Source of the DNA: Clavelina lepadiformis
Lineage: Eukaryota; Chordata; Ascidiacea; Aplousobranchia; Clavelinidae
DNA: 64,000 nucleotides
Assembly: GCF_947623445.1 (NCBI RefSeq)
Contig: NC_135240.1
Coordinates: 24,366,001 to 24,430,000, forward strand
Reading direction: 5' to 3'
Below the pieces are notes generated by a model that saw only the letters and a list, made by a program, of their open reading frames with translations, was not told the DNA's origin and searched no databases. Shown piece by piece: positions 25,471 through 38,129 of the stretch; position 1 is the stretch's first letter, and every line of letters starts with the position of its first letter. The position numbers were made by a program, and so were the translations under genes.

Positions 25471-28400
25471 TCCCCCTACAGCTGCGGTTGTGTTTGAAGA
25501 CATAGCAAACAATTTTTTTACAATAATTCTGCCTAATATTTTATCACTTCAAATCTTTTAATGAAAGTAACTCCTGCAAGAAGAGACACTTATGACAATG
25601 ATGTCACACTAGTTTAAGCCGAGGCTGTGAATGCGTTTATAGTTTATTTTTTTATTGTTGTCATTGCAGCTAAACACAAAAAGGTTTTCGTGATTGTTTA
25701 TGAGTCAATAATACATTTTTAGATAATATCAGTGTACAAGTCAGCGATTCATGCCAGCGCATGATACCCGACCATGAAATGAATATATAGCCTAGTTATT
25801 ACAGTAAGTGGCGATTTTTATCTCGACAAAACAAGCAAACAAACTTAGTTAATTTCAAAGATACGCCAATCCAGAAGAATTAAAACACTTGATTGAACAA
25901 AAAGGCGTGACATTCTTTAATTTTTGGATGTTCATTTAATCGATACCGGAATCTTAGCGACAAATGTGAAAAATAAATAGAAAAATGTTTGTTCAGATTA
26001 GCAAGTTCAGCCGTTTATTAGATAAGGTTCACTGCCATTAATCATATAAACATATATGTAGTATACATATATACATTATATGTGTAGGCTACATATCTTA
26101 ATTCGGCCTATTGCTTTTGAAATTTCTGTAAACTTCAGCTATCCATCTGCATATATTTCATGAAAGCAACTTTCAATATTTCTTCTACCTACTGAGGAAG
26201 CACTCTCCTCATGCACTATATTGCCACCTTTGACTTGCGTGCATTGAGCATGCTGAGCACACACAAAACTATACAGCTCACGTCGCGGCTAAAAAAAAAA
26301 AGTTTTGTTCTGAACAACATAACTTACGCGAAGTTATGATGATTAATTTCCTGATTCTGAGGAACTCAAAGTCGATTCTTTCTCGCTTGCAAAAAAAGTG
26401 ATGTAATGCTTTGCATATAATGTTTATAGCTTAACCCTTCGTACAAGGTATTCTTGAGATACTATTAACTACTACAGTAACTCACACATCATGGTTAGCG
26501 CAATGGCTTTTTTGGGTCATGAAAAATCACCTCGCATGCATTAATTATAATCTGACTTCATTCTCAAAGCTTATTCGCTTTACAAGCATCAGGCACTCAT
26601 CGGTATTTGAATTTTTGCTGCTCACATTTCCAACTTCAGTGGTTGAATGAGCTACTGCGTATAGTTAAACCTATGAATTCTAATGCGATACCTTCATAAA
26701 ACATCACTGCTACGGTTATAACCTCACTAAAACAAAATGAACGTCGTCCAAAAAATTTTTCTGGTAACAGCTATCTATCCATCTATCGGGTTTAGTTTAG
26801 ATATAAACAGTGGCAAGCTTCGTTCATGCCAAACACATTGCAACATATGTTTTTAACGACGCGCTTTCTTTCGTAATCGACCGAAAATTTGACGTAGGTG
26901 TACTGTACGTTACCAGCCTGCATTTCCTTGTGTTACGTCATAAACAACATTTTCTGTAATATTTTCAAGCAACACTTCACGAATTACCGTATTACGTCAT
27001 ACTATTATTAAAAAGTACGGAAGGAAGCTTTTAACAACACACAAACAAGGCCTTTGCTTTAAGATATACAATAAATGTTTTTAGGATAGAGTCGCTTTTG
27101 TTCGATATTTCCGACATGCACCCGATAATTTTATCACATAGTTTGATGCAATAATTCGAATGTTTCGGTGCTCGTCATTAGAACCGTACAAAGCGTTATC
27201 AGACGACTTCAGAAAGTCCATGCATGTCGTTTTTTGACGTGCAACGGAAAAACGTAAACGCAAACGCTCGGGGTATATTTACCTACATTATTCTTTGAAC
27301 AGGATCTCTAGGCTTTATTTTTTCAAATAAAAGTCCACTATATGCAGCAAAATTTTCTGCAGTTTTGAAAATTTTATGTAATAGTAAACCAACCTCAATT
27401 TTACGTGTCTTCCAAACCGACGTGTTGTTACACGTGCACCCTATGAACTACGTCTTGTAAGATGAAGTCATTTAAAAATATGTTTGTAAAAATTTCAATG
27501 GGTAACGTCAATTTATTCATCGAGAAGAACCAGTTTTAAAAGGCAGTCTGAAATGACGTCATATGTAGGTATGAACTGGAGTAGCCGTAATAAGTCGACG
27601 CACAGACTGTAATATTGCACGGAATTTTACAGTAAAGCAGCGGAAGTTGAAACTTTTCTGTGAACGCCAGGCATTCGTTAGACCAGTAAAATGGCATTTT
27701 GGTTGCTCTGCCTGCTATTGCGTGAGGCTAACCAGGCTATGTTAGGTGACAAACTTAGGCGTAACCCAATTCGCGAGCCTGCAAAAATTGTTTTATTTTC
27801 TACGTTTGTCCAATGCACTGCAAACTGCAGGAAAGCAAGAACAATGTTACTTGTTTGCAATTTCAACTGGGAGTTTTGTGTTTTTCATTATCATCTGCAT
27901 TTGCAAAATTTAAACAAAAATCTTATCAGGTCACTGCTGCACATGCGATGTCATCAACATAAAAATCATTTTTTTTTGCTTTTATACCGAATGTAAACGT
28001 CGTGCATGTAAACGGGAGAAGTGTGAGAGTTAAAAGTTGGTATTTAGGCTCAGTAAAACAGGAAGAGTATTACGGTTTGATATTAATTAGTATCGGCAAC
28101 GTTAAAGGCTCATTTCATGTGGAAACTTGGAAGGTTGGTCGATGCGTCGATGAAGGTCGAACTGAGTTTACTTGGTGATGACGTATGACTCAAACTCATG
28201 ACGTTCGCGTAAGAAAGGCAAATTCTGAAATCCGGCAATTTAAAAACACCTAAACAGCAGAATACGTCACAGACTTTCTGACAATCCTCACGTTTCCACA
28301 GTTTCGAAAGTGGACCGTCATGTGTGAAATGCTCGTGAGTTACCAAATACAGGCTGAGGCAAATATATACGTAAGCATCAATGCTTTAAAAATACAATGA

Positions 28401-28574
28401 CGGCGTCATAGTTTCCTCAAAGCATCAAAGTAGTTTTCAAACAACTAACGAAGCAATTGCGTTTAAATGTTGGATGACGTAATGTGAAACAAGATTTTAT
28501 TCATCTACAGTTGTACACGAAATGTAGCACCTCGCTTGTTGAAAGGCGTTTTATGTTATGCATTGTTTATAATC
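25471..28574. other. Long non-coding region
   Basis: No gene supported. The segment contains an AT-rich, near-palindromic patch of TATA words at 26043-26095 and several short open frames (27081-27263, 27678-27996, 28110-28346) without motifs. Confidence 0.4.
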
Positions 28575-28775
28575 GGCTTGGTGTCTTGTTGGCGGAGCGA
28601 TTGGCATGCCGAACCATACATTGCGAGCCGGGATCAATTTCCAGTTGCGCTATCGTTGTAATATCCTTGAGCAAGGTAGGAACGACGCTTGCTTTTGCTC
28701 AGTGGTCCTGGTAAACAGTTCCAAATTCGGGCGATATAACAACAATCTCGGCTCCAGGGCTAAGAAATCATAGCC
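28575..28775 (+). mobile_element. tRNA-derived SINE (degraded)
   Basis: The head resembles a tRNA promoter: an A-box-like ttggcggagcgattggc around 28589, followed about 30 bases on by a B-box-like gagccgggatcaattt. The body then reads atccttgagcaaggtagg and tgctcagtggtcctgg, words typical of the tRNA-unrelated part of many marine invertebrate SINEs. The B box departs from GGTTCGAATCC, so this is a mutated copy and not a functional tRNA gene. End points are approximate and no flanking target repeat was identified. Confidence 0.6.
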
Positions 28776-29568
28776 GCACGTTTAAAATGGTTCAAGAAAA
28801 CGTTTCACAGTGCGCGGGTATAGATTGTGAAACCATATTCACAAAAGATTGTTGATTCCTGTATGTCCGCGGGACTTTTCTTTGGTTTGTTGAAGGAATC
28901 AGGACATAGAACTAAAAAAAGTTTGTTTATCATACAGTCATACACCATCAACTTCCTTTGATCTCCTTTATTTGCGTCACTATACAGGTCTTGGGCACAC
29001 CAGGAAATTCCGTTGAACATAAATGTTTTCGTACATTTTGCCATCCACACTACGTGCATAATGCGTCGCGGCGTAGTCCATACCTATTCCTTTGATTTTT
29101 CAATTAATTTGGCAACTTTACTTCAATGACTTAATGAGCTACGTTTGGTATGGTAGTATCTACGCTAACAGGCTGCTGTAGGCTTTATTGAAATCACTAC
29201 GGTACGAACGCTGACCAAAACCGATTGCTTCCGTTTCATTCTGATTGAATCAGCGGAATCGGCTGATAAACAATATTACAAAACCGCGTAGTTGTTTCCG
29301 TGGTTTCGTGACGCCTTTGTGTATAAGCGTCTTGTTTCGAACATTTGTTAGGAGTTCTATTTTTTCTCTGTACTAACTATAAGAACTTTTGATATACGAA
29401 GGGTTTGGACTAGTGCTTTCAAAACATGTCTTAAAAGACGTAAGCTATGGTATTTTATTTGCCCACTCATTGTAAGCATTCGTCATAAGATAAACTGCCA
29501 CACAAAATCAACAGAGTTTGCCTGCTCAACTAAAGGCCAAGTAGAAGTTAAAATAAGATTTCTATGAG
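28776..29568. other. Non-coding spacer, 3' flank of VWA gene C
   Basis: An 84-codon minus-strand frame at 28805-29059 has no recognisable domain and is not counted as a gene. The rest shows no feature. Confidence 0.4.
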
Positions 29569-31813
29569 TTAACATTTCAGCAACAAGTCGTTCCAAGTAG
29601 GAGCAGCGCAAAATCCTGCCGGTATCTTGTTAATCTCGTCCACAAGATTTTTCTTTGCGTCCGCAAAACTTGAGTAAAAGAATTGTTGGAAACAAGTACA
29701 TTTCGTGTCAAAAGCCTGTGAAAGGTTGAAAGCGTGTAATTAGTGCTGCTTTCGCTAGGGACACTTGCTTTAAAAAAGAATAGGATTTCCTTTTTCTCAG
29801 TCCAAGTTTTCCGTTTACGAATATACGCCTACCTGCATGTGGTCTTTGCAATTTTTATCATTCCCGATAAAAACCGACACGATGCAGCTTCCTTCGGCTT
29901 TGTAGCGATCTCTCACTATCTCTGGTGTCAAGTTATCGTTACCATTTCCGCAGCTGTATAAGTAAACCATAATAATAACTTTAGACAAACTGACAGTACC
30001 GCAAATGAGAGAAAAATGTTAGAAGAAAAATTGCAGTCATTCAACATTGAGCGTGATTTTCTGATCTTACGAATCTGATTTGTTACAGCATTAACAACAT
30101 TTCAATTTCTCACCCGTCTGAAATGACGAAGGTCATTTGTCTTACTCTTGGATCTCTGTAGCGTGATCCTTTTGATTTATCGTGGAGGATATTTGATCGA
30201 GCCTTGTCTACGGCTGCATTCAAAGCAGTTCCACCATTTGGACTTATCCTACAGAACAGAACGAAAATGTTCACAATCCCGAACATGCAGCATATTACCT
30301 GCATATGCAACTAACTAGATTTAGTCAATCCCTACTAGTAACCTTGAAATGTCTCAGCATGTGTTGACATGAATTTCGGCACAAAACTTACTTCAAACCT
30401 TTGATAGCGGCTTCGAGAGCTGGTTTTTGGTCTTCCCTTGCAAATCGGTTCATTTCAATATGGCGATGGAACCCAGTATCAAAGGAAGCCACTGCTACCC
30501 TGGTACGGTCTGAACTTAGGTCAATTGCTTGGCAAATGACTGTAAAAAAGTGATATGGGAATGTTTTCTGCATCTACAAATGGCCCACGCTAATAACTGT
30601 CCTGAGGGCAGAAATTTATCACATCCTATAACGTTTTGAGGTTTAGTTTGAACGTTTGTGATCGCTGCTTTAAATTTATGTATTTTATTTGAAATTGAAC
30701 AAGCACTTTTTCGATTTCTAGGGTTACAAAATATAAAACACCAACACGTATAACTCGAAATAGGCTACTATACCGTGTACAATAGAAGCTGCAACCTCCT
30801 TGATAACCTGCATGTTACTGGAACTACTTATACTTCTACTCTTGTCCATCAGCAAAACAATGTCGCTAAATTGTTCGAGCTGTGCATAAAAGCAAAGTGA
30901 AATGTATTCATCAAATTTCATATATCACAAAGTCATCCTGAATCAAATCATCTTTTTTTGAAAAAAAAAAAAAAGTTTTTTGTATTGTTTTTCTAGAGCT
31001 AAAAACGTCAGTGAGCGTGGAGTTATCTTTAAACAAGACTATGTAAGAACAGCTGTATTGCTGACATTGCCACCTACATAATACTGAAGCATACTCACAA
31101 TTTGTCGGCGGAAACGCTTCAAAAACGATGCCAGAGTTTCTTCTTCATCCACCGATCTTCTCTTACGACTCTTGTGCGGACTACAGTTTCCAGACGCAAG
31201 AACTTGTCCTGCAGGCGTCTTTATGACATCACAATATTCACCTTTGGAGTTTTTTTCGCGAGGTAAGTTAGTAGCCCCAGAACTCAACGTTCCTTTAGAA
31301 GACGCGAAGGGTGAAGTAAGTGAAGCCACGGCGGTTAGCAGGACGTTGGTCGCCACTTTGCTCTCTTCACCAGGGGATTGACCACAAGCTGTATACAAAC
31401 ACGTGTTTAGCTTTATCATACATCACTGCTTATTGTAAGAAACTTGCGGCCGTTTATCTACATACGTCTTGTTTCCTTTGTTTGCAAATTTGGGCTGCAA
31501 GCCTTTCCACCACCGCTAGCTGGCGTCACGTATCTGATTCTCGTCTCTACAGATGTTCCGTCGGGCAGTGGCCGACAGTTCTTCCAGTTCGTCCACGGAG
31601 TAATGTAACAATCACCTTGAAGGAAAAATGTGAATTTTTGAAAGATAAGAAGCACATTTGGTCGTATTAAAAGTCCGTTTCAAATAGATATAACTGCTTA
31701 CGTCTTGTCGAACCTCCTCCGAATAGAAAGCCATTGGCGAAGAAGAATTGGCTTCCAAAGATACCGAGTAGCAACGGTAACATAACCACTTTGTCTGCCA
31801 CGTTCCTTGACAT
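29569..31813 (-). CDS. Secreted TSP1-VWA protein, family member C
   Basis: Eight minus-strand exons: 31813-31702, 31615-31466, 31388-31099, 30879-30774, 30539-30392, 30248-30114, 29953-29833, 29715-29569; phases agree, 402 residues. Exon 1 is a signal peptide (KVVMLPLLLGIFGSQFFF). Exon 2 is a TSP1-like module (CYITPWTNWKNC). Exon 3 ends in a linker with a furin-type site (SRKRRSVDEE) and a second basic stretch (RFRRQ). Exons 4-6 form the VWA domain with MIDAS elements DKSRS, GGTAL and FVISDG, so metal binding is expected. Exons 7-8 give a tail with paired cysteines (CTCFQQFFYSS, GFCAAPTW). It is the most diverged of the four long members and lies outside the recent duplications. Presumed extracellular adhesion or coat protein; partner unknown. 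Confidence 0.87.
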
Positions 31814-32589
31814 TTTATGCAAAACGACTATTAAGTCTTCAAAATACGTTTTAGGTATGAGATCGATAGAAATGTTTTGGGTTTTTATACTGATTTCTGA
31901 GGGGAATCACATTCCTAAATTGCTCAATTTATGCTCGTAAGTGACCCGAAAGTGACAGAGAAACAATAAAAAGTTCGTAAAAACTTTTTGCCTCAAGTAA
32001 TCAAAACTTCATATTAACCCGTGTCAGAGGTTACAACGGGATATTTATGGTGAGATGCTTGTAAATGTCTTGGGAATAAAATTATCGAAACTGCAAAAGG
32101 TTTCATCAAAACAATTTTATTTCAAAACCGGGATTTATTTCCATTTTTCCGTACAATGTTTTGCGCAAAATAGAAGATTTTCCCATTGCTAAATTCACTT
32201 TGAAATTTAACTTTATTCTTTTATTCTAATTTACTCGAGGGGGATTTAACACAACATCCTTTGACTTGTTTATGCGGTTGTTTTCACACATTATGGCATT
32301 GACTATTTTCCGGCAACGTGACTATGGCTGAACTTGTTTTGTTAAAAGTTTAAATTGCTGTTGTGATTTAAGAATTTCTTTCCATCAAATTCAAAAACAA
32401 ATTTAAGTGTTTCTATTTATATCAAAATTTACATTGCAATATCACACACTTGTATTAACAATTTTCAATAACTTGCTAACATTTTTATGCATTTTTATAT
32501 GTTGTCTGAAACGGTTTAACGTATGTTTTGAAATCACTGTTTCCGCTTTTTGGAATGGTAATGGAACTTGCAGAAAATGTTTTGAATGT
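31814..32589. other. Upstream region of VWA gene C
   Basis: AT-rich, with no gene seen; it should include the promoter of gene C. Confidence 0.35.
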
Positions 32590-33862
32590 TATGGAGAGTT
32601 TGTTATGTTGCCTTGATTGCGCGTTCGCATTAAATTGAACAAAAAGACAAAGTCTGTAAACGTTTTCCACGTGTTTTTGACGTTAGTTCCATCACGCTTT
32701 CAAGCCAATACGAAAAACATAATAGATTTACGATCACCAACAGTAAATCGTATCGAGTTCCTTAAAGGACGTCATGAGTTCGTCATGCTCGTGACCGTGA
32801 CGTATATGCAGTATTTGTTGTTCTAGAATGAAAGCGTTTTGATTACTTAGTTTTGTCACGTTGCAAAAACAGCCAAACGACACACGACCGTTTAATATAC
32901 ATATTTCTTATTTTCACCGGCTGTTAATGTAGTAAGTATTTCTTTGCGTATAACTTTCGTATAGCACGTACAATACTATACACCAAAAATATTAATTGCC
33001 CAATATGACCGGTGTCGGTTATCGTCTCAGAGAAATATTTTTACTGAAACACCGTCTGGAAATTTTCCAATCATGAAAAAAAAACTCCCATCTAAGCCCC
33101 ATCATTTACAATTTAAATAGGATACCCACTTCCAGTTACAGCATAGGTTAAGACATTGTATGCCTACGCTCCCTTTGCTTGTACTGTACGATGGTGATTT
33201 CCGCTCGTCAACAATATAGTTGTTACCAGCTATTGAAAGAGTTTTGTTTACTGCGTAGTGGAGTTCTTTTTAATATGGCCCACATGTAGGACAAGCGTAA
33301 GCCAATGCAACATTAATACTTGTTAAGATGTATCATTATAACCTATTAATTGTGCTGTGCTTTTTAGTACTGTATATGTATGTTTCTGGCGGTCTATATG
33401 TCGCCACACGACCTTACAATAATATTGCACCGTTGTTTAAGGAGTATATTTGTCACTTATCATGTTACTACACAAATGAATGGTCATGTTGGGGTCTTGA
33501 TGTCTTTCCTCGTGACTTGAGCGGCGCATCACACACTGCGGTTTTTGCGTGTATAGTTAAATAGTGCTTGCGGCAAAATTGTCATTAACAAGTATGTTAT
33601 GTTATGGTATGGTATCATGACTAATCTTTGTCCTAGAACTAAGGAAAGTCTTTACACGACTTAAAGTCGGCGATGATTCTTTATGATGATTTATGATGAT
33701 TACTTTCTCATGACTGGTGACTTTTCTCTCGTCGCAATACATTACAAAATGTCAATAAAAACACCAGAAACATTTTCAGATGAAAGTGCAATGTGTTTAT
33801 TTCCTTATACTATTATTGATGTAAACATCATTTTAAATGTCACTAAAGGACAACTTTGCGGG
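32590..33862. repeat. Duplicated 3' flank of VWA gene D
   Basis: This 1.3-kb segment recurs nearly unchanged at 36871-38129 (3' of gene E) and, inverted, at 57836-58977 (3' of gene F) and in part at 45516-46507 (3' of gene G). Recognisable words include catcacgctttcaa, ggcggtctatatgtcgcc and cgacttaaagtcggcgatga. Open frames inside it (32617-32826, 33328-33564, 33683-33874) recur only because the DNA is duplicated; their frames are not preserved in every copy. A reverse-strand AATAAA at about 33800 is a plausible poly(A) signal of gene D. Confidence 0.8.
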
Positions 33863-36384
33863 TTAGCATGTTAGCAACAGCGAATTCCATGTAGGAGCAG
33901 CGCAGTACCCAGACGGTACGGAATTGACTACATCAACAAGATTTTTCTTTGCGTCCTTAAAACTGGAGTAGAAGAATTGTTGGAAACATGTACATTCCGT
34001 ATCAAATGCCTGTTATAAATCAATAAATTATTCTGTGCTTCTTGGGATGTAACTTAAAAGTTGTAAACGACATGTAAAAATGACAGGATAAATTTATTTG
34101 GGTTTATTTTGATTTCTGTTTTATATTGCATACCTCCATGTGAGATTTGCAATTTTGATTATTTCCGATGAAAATGGAGACGATGCAGCTTCCTTCGGAC
34201 ATGTAGCGGTCTCTTACCATTTGTGGAGTCAGGTTAGGATTATTGCGTCCACAGCTGCAAGCGAAAGTTAAAATCTAATATCAACGACCAGCAACGACGC
34301 TTTAACAAACTCCTGTATATTTATTTATATACAATGGCAATGCTATATCTGACAAGCAACTACATAATAAATCCGAGCATGCACAAGAACAACTCCGATT
34401 AAATTTCTCACCCGTCTGAAATAACAAATGTCATTTGTTTCACATTTGGGTTCTTGTAACGTGATCCTTTGGATGTGTCGTGAAGCACAAGAGTTCTCGC
34501 CTGGTCTACTGCCTGGTCCAACGCAGTTCCACCACCAGGACTTATGCTATTTGAAAATATTTCAATTTAACGCTGTAACCTAAATATAGAGTTCTAAATC
34601 ATGTGTGATACGGTAGGGTTATGGGTAAACTTTTCCATTTGTTTGTAACCATTTGAAATAAGATGAAATTTTTAGCGAAAACATTTGTATTATGCAAATG
34701 TATGGTAATTGAGCTGTCACCAAATAATTCTATCCTATTGGTTAGAGCGAAAACTATATCCATGCAGTACGCTACATACTTTGCCAAGCCAAACCTTACG
34801 AGCGTTTGTTTAGATTTGGAAACTTTCAGTTAGAAACTTAATTACCTCAAATTTTTGATGGCAGCTTCAAGTGCTACTTTTTGGTCTTGTCTCGGAAATT
34901 GATTCATTTCAATAAGACGGCGGAAAGTGTTATCGAAGGAGGCCACGGCAACTTTTGTTCGGTCGGAACTAACCTCAATGGCGCCGCAAATTACTGTAAA
35001 AACAAACGGTTTTTAAATTTTTTTGATGTACACAACTAAAGCAGAACTATTTTCAGGCTAGTGTTATTTAATAGTTAACGAGTTTGTCCGTTTTAAGACA
35101 AAAAAATAACCAAAGAAATTATTACCTATAAATAGCACAAATTCTTTTTAAATTTATGTTGATATACTTCAAGCAATTGGGATAAAAATGAGGTATTTTT
35201 AAAGGTAGATCCATACCGTGTACAATAGCAGCTGCTACGTCCTTGACAACCTACATGTTATCAGCTGTTCCGATGCTTCCACTTTTATCAAGCACCAGAA
35301 CAATGTCGCTAAACTGTTCGACCTATGTACAAAAAAAATTATTATTAAAAGAATAGTGTTTTAGAAATATGTTAATTCATTTAAGTTTTACATCTTCTTG
35401 AACGTCGAAACAAGTTTGTGGTAAATTTAAAAATGCGAAAAAATAAAAGGAAAATGTTTACTGTCAGAGAGATTCCTCTTCAGTCTTAACACATCGAAAA
35501 ATGTGCCTTATAAATGAACTTAAAAAAAACGAATTCTTTTTATTATTAATGAAATATAGTTGGGCATCACTTACAGTCTGTCGACGAAATCTTTTCAAGA
35601 AGGATCCGAAAGTTTCTTCTTCCTGGTTCAGCGACCTCCTGCGACGGTTCAGATTAGGACTACAGTTTCCAGACGCAAGAACATTTCCTGAAGGAGTCTT
35701 TATGACGTCACAATAATCACCATTGACGTTCTGTTCACGAGGTAACTTGGTGGCACCGGAACCGAGCGTTCCCGTCGAAGACGAAAATGCGGAAGTGAGT
35801 GAAGAAACGGCTGTTAGCAGGATGTTGGTCGCTACTTGGCTTTCTCCTCCAGGAGTTGAAGCACAGACTGCGTAAGAAAATGCTGGTTATACTAGGCAAG
35901 ATACCATTTTTTGGTTACGACTTGGTTACGTACATTGCTTATTTGCCGCTGCTTTTATATTGCTAATTTTGTTTCCCCTCTATACTCCAAGTGCCCTAAG
36001 TCTTCTGTTTATGGTTTAATTGTGTAAACCCACCTCTTGTGTCTTTCGTTTTTAGGTTTGAAGCGCAAGGCATTCCACCACCGCTAGCTGGGGTCACGTA
36101 CCTAACTCTCGTTTCCACGGATGTTCCATCTGCCAACGGACGACAGTTTCTGAAGTCCGTCCATGGAGTAACAAAACAGTTACCTTTGGTACAAATGTCA
36201 GCATTATAACGCATCTTAACACATTATGACATAACAATACAGAAATATTGTAGAATCCAAAAATGAACAATTTCTAAAATTGCTTACGTGGTTTTCCTGG
36301 GTTGAAGAGAAATGCGTTGGTGATTAGGCATTGACTGCAAAGAACTAAAAGCAGCAGTTCACAAACACGGTTTTTTTCGACCAT
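33863..36384 (-). pseudogene. TSP1-VWA gene D with a premature stop in the VWA domain
   Basis: The eight-exon structure is complete: 36384-36288, 36183-36034, 35867-35575, 35322-35217, 34993-34846, 34546-34412, 34254-34134, 34009-33863; all phases agree (398 codons expected). It has a signal peptide (VCELLLLVLCSQCLITNAF), TSP1-like module (CFVTPWTDFRNC), furin-type RRRRS and VWA MIDAS DKSGSIG. In exon 4, codon 24, the otherwise invariant CAG of NMQVVKD is TAG (35253-35251). This would cut the protein after the first VWA strand, leaving signal peptide, TSP1 and linker. Everything downstream is intact and E and F have CAG at this place, so the change is recent: a polymorphic null, a young pseudogene or a sequencing error. 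The promoter TATA box is retained. Confidence 0.8.
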
Positions 36385-36870
36385 CTTTGTTGAAATAGGT
36401 TCTGGTAAAGTCTTGAACAACGTAAATTTGTAAAACAGACTGGAATGACATCCACAAAAGACGTTTTCCTTTATATAGCGTTTTTGAGGAAAATTTTATA
36501 AAAATAATTTGTTTTTTAGTGTAATTAGACTACAACAAGCAAAAAACAAGTTTTACAGGACAGATGTAAGGAAAAGACAAGTTCCATCACGCTTTCAAAA
36601 CAATACGAAAGACATATTAGATCTTCGACCACCAACAGTAAATCGTATCGAGTTCCTCGAAGGACGTCATGACTTCGTCACGCTCGTGACCGTGACGTAT
36701 ATGCAGTATTTGTTGTTCTAAAATGAAAGCGTTTTGATTACTTATTTTTTCACGTTGCAAAAACAGCCAAACTACACACGACCGTTTAATATGCATATTT
36801 CTTATTTTCACCTGCTGTTAATGTAGTAAGTATTTTTTTGCGTTTACCTTTCGTAAAGCACATACAATGT
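36385..36870. other. Upstream region of gene D with an extra partial repeat copy
   Basis: The part near gene D holds its TATA box. From about 36580 to 36850 there is a third, shorter copy of the flank repeat (words catcacgctttcaaaacaat and gtgaccgtgacgtatatgca), in tandem with the copy starting at about 36871. Confidence 0.7.
36468..36477 (-). promoter_or_regulatory. TATA box of gene D
   Basis: Reads TATATAAAGG on the minus strand, 84 bases upstream of the start codon; the same motif stands at similar distance in genes E and F. Confidence 0.6.
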
Positions 36871-38129
36871 TATGAAGAGTTTGTTATGTTGCCTTGATTG
36901 CGCGTTCGCATTAAATTGAACAAAAAGACAAAGTCTGTAAACGTTTTCCACGTGTTTTTGACGTTAGTTCCATCACGCTTTCAAAACAATACGAAAAACA
37001 TAATAGATCTACGATCACCAACAGTAAATCGTCTCGAGTTCCTCGAAGGACGTCATGAGTTCGCCACGCTCGTGACCGTGACGTATATAGTGTACAGTAT
37101 TTGTTGTTCTAGAATGAAAGCGTTTTGATTACTTAGTTTTGTCACGTTGCAAAAACAGCCAAACGACACACGACCGTTTAATATACATATTTCTTATTTT
37201 CATCTGCTACCTAATGTAGTAAGTGTTTGTTTGCGTATAACTTTCGTATTGCACGTACAATACTATACAGCAAAAATATTAATTGCCCAATATGACCGGT
37301 GTCAGTTATCGTCTCAGAGTAATATTTTTACTAAAACACCGTCTGGAAATTTTCCAATGATGAAAAGAAACTCCCATCTAAGCCCCATCATTTACAATTT
37401 AAATAGGATATCCACTTCCAGTTACAGCATAGGTTAAGAGAGTGTTAAGACATTGCATGCCAATTTGCTTGTACTGTTCGATGGTGATTTCCGCTCGTCA
37501 ACAATATAATTGTTACCAGCTATTGAAAGAGTTTTGTTTACTGCGTAGTGGAGTTCTTTCTATCGTGGCCAATGCAACATTAATACTTGTTAGGATGTAT
37601 CATTAAAACCTATTAATTTTGCTGTGCTTTTTTGTACTGTATATGTATGTTTCTGGCGGTCTATATGTCGCCATACGCATTTACAATATTATTGCAACGT
37701 TGTTTAAGGAGTATATTTGTCACATATCATGTTACTACACAAATGAATGGTCATGCTTGCCTCTTAATGTCTTTTCTTGTGACCAGATCCGCGCATCAAA
37801 CACTGCGATTTTTGCGTGTATAATTAAATTGTGCTTGCGGCAACGTTGTCATTAACAAGTATGTTAGGTTATGGTATGGTATCATGATTAATCTTTATTC
37901 TATAACTAAGGAAAGCCTTTACACGACTTAAAGTCGGCGATGATTCTTTAAGATGATTTATGATGATTATTTTCTCACGACTGGTGACTTTCCTCTCGTC
38001 GCAATACATTACAAAATGTCAATAAAAACACCAGAAACATTTTCAGATAAAAGTGCAATGATTTTATTTCCTTATACTATTATTGATGCAAACATCATTT
38101 TAAATGTCACTAAAGGACAACTTTGCGGG
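36871..38129. repeat. Duplicated 3' flank of VWA gene E
   Basis: Near-identical to 32590-33862 in the same orientation and to 57836-58977 in inverted orientation. No independent gene was recognised; the open frames shared with the other copies are by-products of duplication. Confidence 0.8.

Noticed and set aside
28589-28660. A true tRNA gene at the A/B-box-like sequence
   Set aside because: No cloverleaf with acceptor stem can be formed by eye, the B box is degenerate, and the downstream words are SINE-like.
33328-33874. Recurring short frames (starting MYHYN and MIYDDYF) as conserved small genes
   Set aside because: They recur only inside the duplicated flanks; start, stop and frame differ among copies and there is no signal of protein constraint.
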